Source of the DNA: Desulfovibrio piger ATCC 29098
GTDB taxonomy: Bacteria > Desulfobacterota > Desulfovibrionia > Desulfovibrionales > Desulfovibrionaceae
Length of the DNA stretch: 64,000 nucleotides
Assembly: GCF_000156375.1 (NCBI RefSeq)
Contig: NZ_DS996359.1
Span: forward strand, 162,111-226,110
Reading direction: 5' to 3'
Shown here piece by piece: positions 62,210 to 64,000 of the stretch. The stretch's first letter is position 1; every line of letters starts with the position of its first letter. Both the position numbers and the translations under genes were made by a program. Below the pieces are notes generated by a model. The model was given only the letters and a program-made list of their open reading frames with translations, searched no databases and was not told the origin of the DNA.

Positions 62210-62446
62210 TTAATCTTCGCCCTCGGTGTGGGCCTGCTTACCGGCGCCCTTGAGGCCGTACATGGTGGTGGAGCCGGAAGACCAGAATTCCAGCACTTCT
62301 TCGTTCACCAGTTTGGTGAGGATCTTCTTCACTTCGCGGGGGCCCTTGTCGGGGAACAGCTCCGTGAAGTCCTTGAAATAGAATTTGGACTTGGAAGCGG
62401 ACTTGCCCTTCAGGAATTCGACGATGATGTCTTTTTCGTCAGCCAT
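62210..62446 (-). CDS. dsrD: Dissimilatory sulfite reductase-associated protein DsrD
   Basis: 78 residues, the family's normal size, a small winged-helix-like basic/acidic protein (IIVEFLKGKSASKSKFYFKDFTELFP). DsrD is an allosteric activator of DsrAB rather than a redox subunit. It follows dsrB by 60 bp in the usual dsrABD order. AGGAG precedes the ATG. It marks a reductive-type sulfate/sulfite reducer. Confidence 0.97.
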   Translation of the reverse strand: MADEKDIIVEFLKGKSASKSKFYFKDFTELFPDKGPREVKKILTKLVNEEVLEFWSSGSTTMYGLKGAGKQAHTEGED

Positions 62447-62506
62447 GTTTTTTCTCCTGGCCCCGGCGACGCTGCGGAGCGCCGCCGGGGCGTTTTCAAG
62501 ACCGGC

Positions 62507-63652
62507 CTAGAACTTGAACTGGGTGCTCTGACGCCAGGTGTAGTACGCCGGGTCGCGGAAGTCGTCGATCAGGTGGTGGGTGAACTTCAGGCCGGTCAGC
62601 TTGAAGAAGCTTTCCCAGCCGATGCGTTCGGCCCAGTCGCCCAGACGTTCGTACTTGTTGGCGTTGGCGGCGTAGACTTCGACGATGTGCTTCACCGTCT
62701 TGGTCAGGGTGGGCCAGCGCGGCGGTTCGTTGGGGATGTAGCCCACGACCACCTTGGAGAACTTGGGCATGCTGATGCGGTTGGACACCTTGCCGCCCAC
62801 CATGATGGCGATGCCGTCGCCTTCGTGGTCGGCGATGGGCAGGGCGGGGCACATGGTGTAGCAGTTGCCGCAGTACATGCAGCGGTCCTGCTTGATGGCG
62901 ATGGAGTTCACCTTCTTGCCGTCATGTTCGACCTTGGTGGGACGGACGGCAGCGGTGGGACAGGCGGCCACGGCCAGCGGGATCTCGCACAGCTGGTCGG
63001 CCCATTCGTGGTCGATCATGGGCGGTTTGCGGTGGATGCCCACCAGGCCGATGTCGGAGCAGTGCACGGCGCCGCACATGTTGATGCAGCAGGCCAGGGA
63101 GATGCGCACGGGCGCGGGCAGGCGCATGTTCTTGAAGTCCTCGAACATGGCGTCCATGACGCATTTCACGGGGCCGGAAGCGTCGGTGGCGGGGGTGTGG
63201 CAGTGCACCCAGCCCTGGGTGTGCACCATGTTGCTGACACCGGCGCCGGTGCCGCCCACGGGGAACTTGAAGGAACCGCCGTCGAACTTGCGGCTGTTGA
63301 GCTCGGCGCGCAGGGCCTTCATGGTGTCTTCGTCTTCCACCATGAACTCGATGTTGCTGCGGGTGGTCCAGCGCAGGTAACCGCCGCAGTACTTGTCGGC
63401 GATGTCGCACAGTTCGCGGATGTGGGTGATGGACATGGTGCGGGTGCCGCCCACGCGGACGGTGTACACCTTGTCGCCGCCCTCGGCCACGTGCATCAGC
63501 ACGCCGGGCTCGAGGATCTCGTGGTACAGCCACTTGCCGAAATTCTTTTTGATGACCGGCGGGAAGAACTCATCATACTTGCGGGGACCGATATCGGTGA
63601 TGCGCCCTTCCATGGGCTTGGCCGGATTGTAGCCGGAAGAAATAAAAGCCAT
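62507..63652 (-). CDS. dsrB: Dissimilatory sulfite reductase, beta subunit
   Basis: 381 residues. The siroheme/4Fe-4S cysteines fall in [18 protein letters not shown] (about residue 188), and the inserted ferredoxin domain shows [17 protein letters not shown]. The N-terminal [23 protein letters not shown] is typical of Desulfovibrio DsrB. With DsrA it forms the cytoplasmic alpha2beta2 enzyme that reduces sulfite to the DsrC trisulfide level. GGGAGAAAGACC precedes the ATG, 17 bp after dsrA. In this window it is the natural sink for any sulfite released by the glycyl radical enzyme. Confidence 0.98.
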   Translation of the reverse strand: MAFISSGYNPAKPMEGRITDIGPRKYDEFFPPVIKKNFGKWLYHEILEPGVLMHVAEGGDKVYTVRVGGTRTMSITHIRELCDIADKYCGGYLRWTTRSNIEFMVEDEDTMKALRAELNSRKFDGGSFKFPVGGTGAGVSNMVHTQGWVHCHTPATDASGPVKCVMDAMFEDFKNMRLPAPVRISLACCINMCGAVHCSDIGLVGIHRKPPMIDHEWADQLCEIPLAVAACPTAAVRPTKVEHDGKKVNSIAIKQDRCMYCGNCYTMCPALPIADHEGDGIAIMVGGKVSNRISMPKFSKVVVGYIPNEPPRWPTLTKTVKHIVEVYAANANKYERLGDWAERIGWESFFKLTGLKFTHHLIDDFRDPAYYTWRQSTQFKF

Positions 63653-63669
63653 GGTCTTTCTCCCTTACA

Positions 63670-64000
63670 CTAGCGTTGATGGCGTTTGCGGAATTCGGCC
63701 AGGTCGCGGTTCCAGCCGCCGGGCACTTCCTCTTCCTTGAAGAAGATGTACGGGTTGGAGCGGGGAGCCGTGACGTGGTACGGAGCGGCCTCGGTGTCGG
63801 TGACTTCGAGCAGCTTCTGGAAGGAAAGACGCTTCATGGTCTCGCCCACGCGTTCGCGGTTCTTGCCTTCTTCCATCCACCAGTCCCAGATCTTTTCGAT
63901 GACTTCCTTGATCTCGGTATACGGCGCTTCACAGGAGATGAAGGGCACCAGCAGCGAACCCATCTGGGCGCCGTCCACCACGGGGGCCTTGGCGCCCACC
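63670..64000 (-). CDS. dsrA: Dissimilatory sulfite reductase, alpha subunit, C-terminal end (5' part outside window)
   Basis: About 110 C-terminal residues; the frame runs off the right edge. The sequence GSLLVPFISCEAPYTEIKEVIEKIWDWWMEEGKNRERVGE and the final YHVTAPRSNPYIFFKEEEVPGGW are characteristic of DsrA. It is the first gene of the operon with dsrB and dsrD; its promoter lies beyond the window. Confidence 0.96.
   Translation of the reverse strand, partial: VGAKAPVVDGAQMGSLLVPFISCEAPYTEIKEVIEKIWDWWMEEGKNRERVGETMKRLSFQKLLEVTDTEAAPYHVTAPRSNPYIFFKEEEVPGGWNRDLAEFRKRHQR

Overview
The window looks like a chromosomal segment of a sulfate-reducing Desulfovibrionaceae bacterium, probably a host-associated Desulfovibrio. 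The evidence is a dsrA-dsrB-dsrD operon at the right edge, high GC coding DNA with Shine-Dalgarno sites of the AGGAG type, the carboxynorspermidine route to spermidine, and a type III secretion chaperone of the kind found in Desulfovibrio, Bilophila and Lawsonia. Species is inference; no 16S gene is present. No prophage, insertion sequence or CRISPR array was seen.

Layout. 1-4.7 kb: the 3' part of mutL, then a Zn/Cd/Pb-type exporter divergent from its MerR regulator with a textbook 19-bp-spacer operator. 4.7-8.9 kb: surface polysaccharide genes (priming sugar-phosphate transferase, glycosyltransferase, UDP-HexNAc epimerase). 9.2-16.4 kb: housekeeping genes (apt, serS, hsp20, FMN riboswitch-ribB), a YajG-like lipoprotein, and a drug/metabolite transporter divergent from a LysR regulator. 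16.6-20.4 kb: a MoxR ATPase / VWA-metalloprotease-like operon and a divergent methyltransferase, with a Fur-like box between them. 20.5-31.5 kb: acyltransferase, recD2, aroC, nhaC, metK, panC, a cysteine-protease-like unknown and rimO. 31.6-34.8 kb: an acyl-CoA ligase fused to a long 11-mer repeat helix, and a UPF0173 hydrolase. 35.0-38.7 kb: a type III secretion chaperone plus large putative effector, lying between tRNA-Arg and a tRNA-Val/Asp/Asp cluster. 38.8-42.9 kb: a lipoprotein polysaccharide deacetylase and the spermidine pair nspC/CASDH. 43.3-51.8 kb: a catabolic island with a GntR regulator, acylating aldehyde dehydrogenase, glycyl radical enzyme and tripartite TctABC transporter. 52.2-62 kb: a CGGC/ATP-grasp pair, alaC-hom, mtnA, a surface carbohydrate protein, a membrane protein and an AMMECR1 protein. 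62.2-64 kb: dsrD, dsrB and the 3' end of dsrA.

How the parts may work together. The glycyl radical enzyme carries, at a constant +3 offset, the pocket residues I recall for isethionate sulfite-lyase. A plausible chain is uptake by TctABC, C-S cleavage to sulfite plus an aldehyde, CoA-acylation of the aldehyde by the MmsA-type dehydrogenase, and sulfite reduction by DsrAB. No activating enzyme is encoded in the window. Three AT-rich promoter regions in the cluster share a motif, including a 24-bp perfect palindrome next to a strong -35 box, and these are candidate operators for the GntR protein.

The two most unusual loci are the orphan type III chaperone/effector pair and the acyl-CoA ligase with the amphipathic repeat tail. 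Assignments rest on motif recognition by eye; no database search was run.
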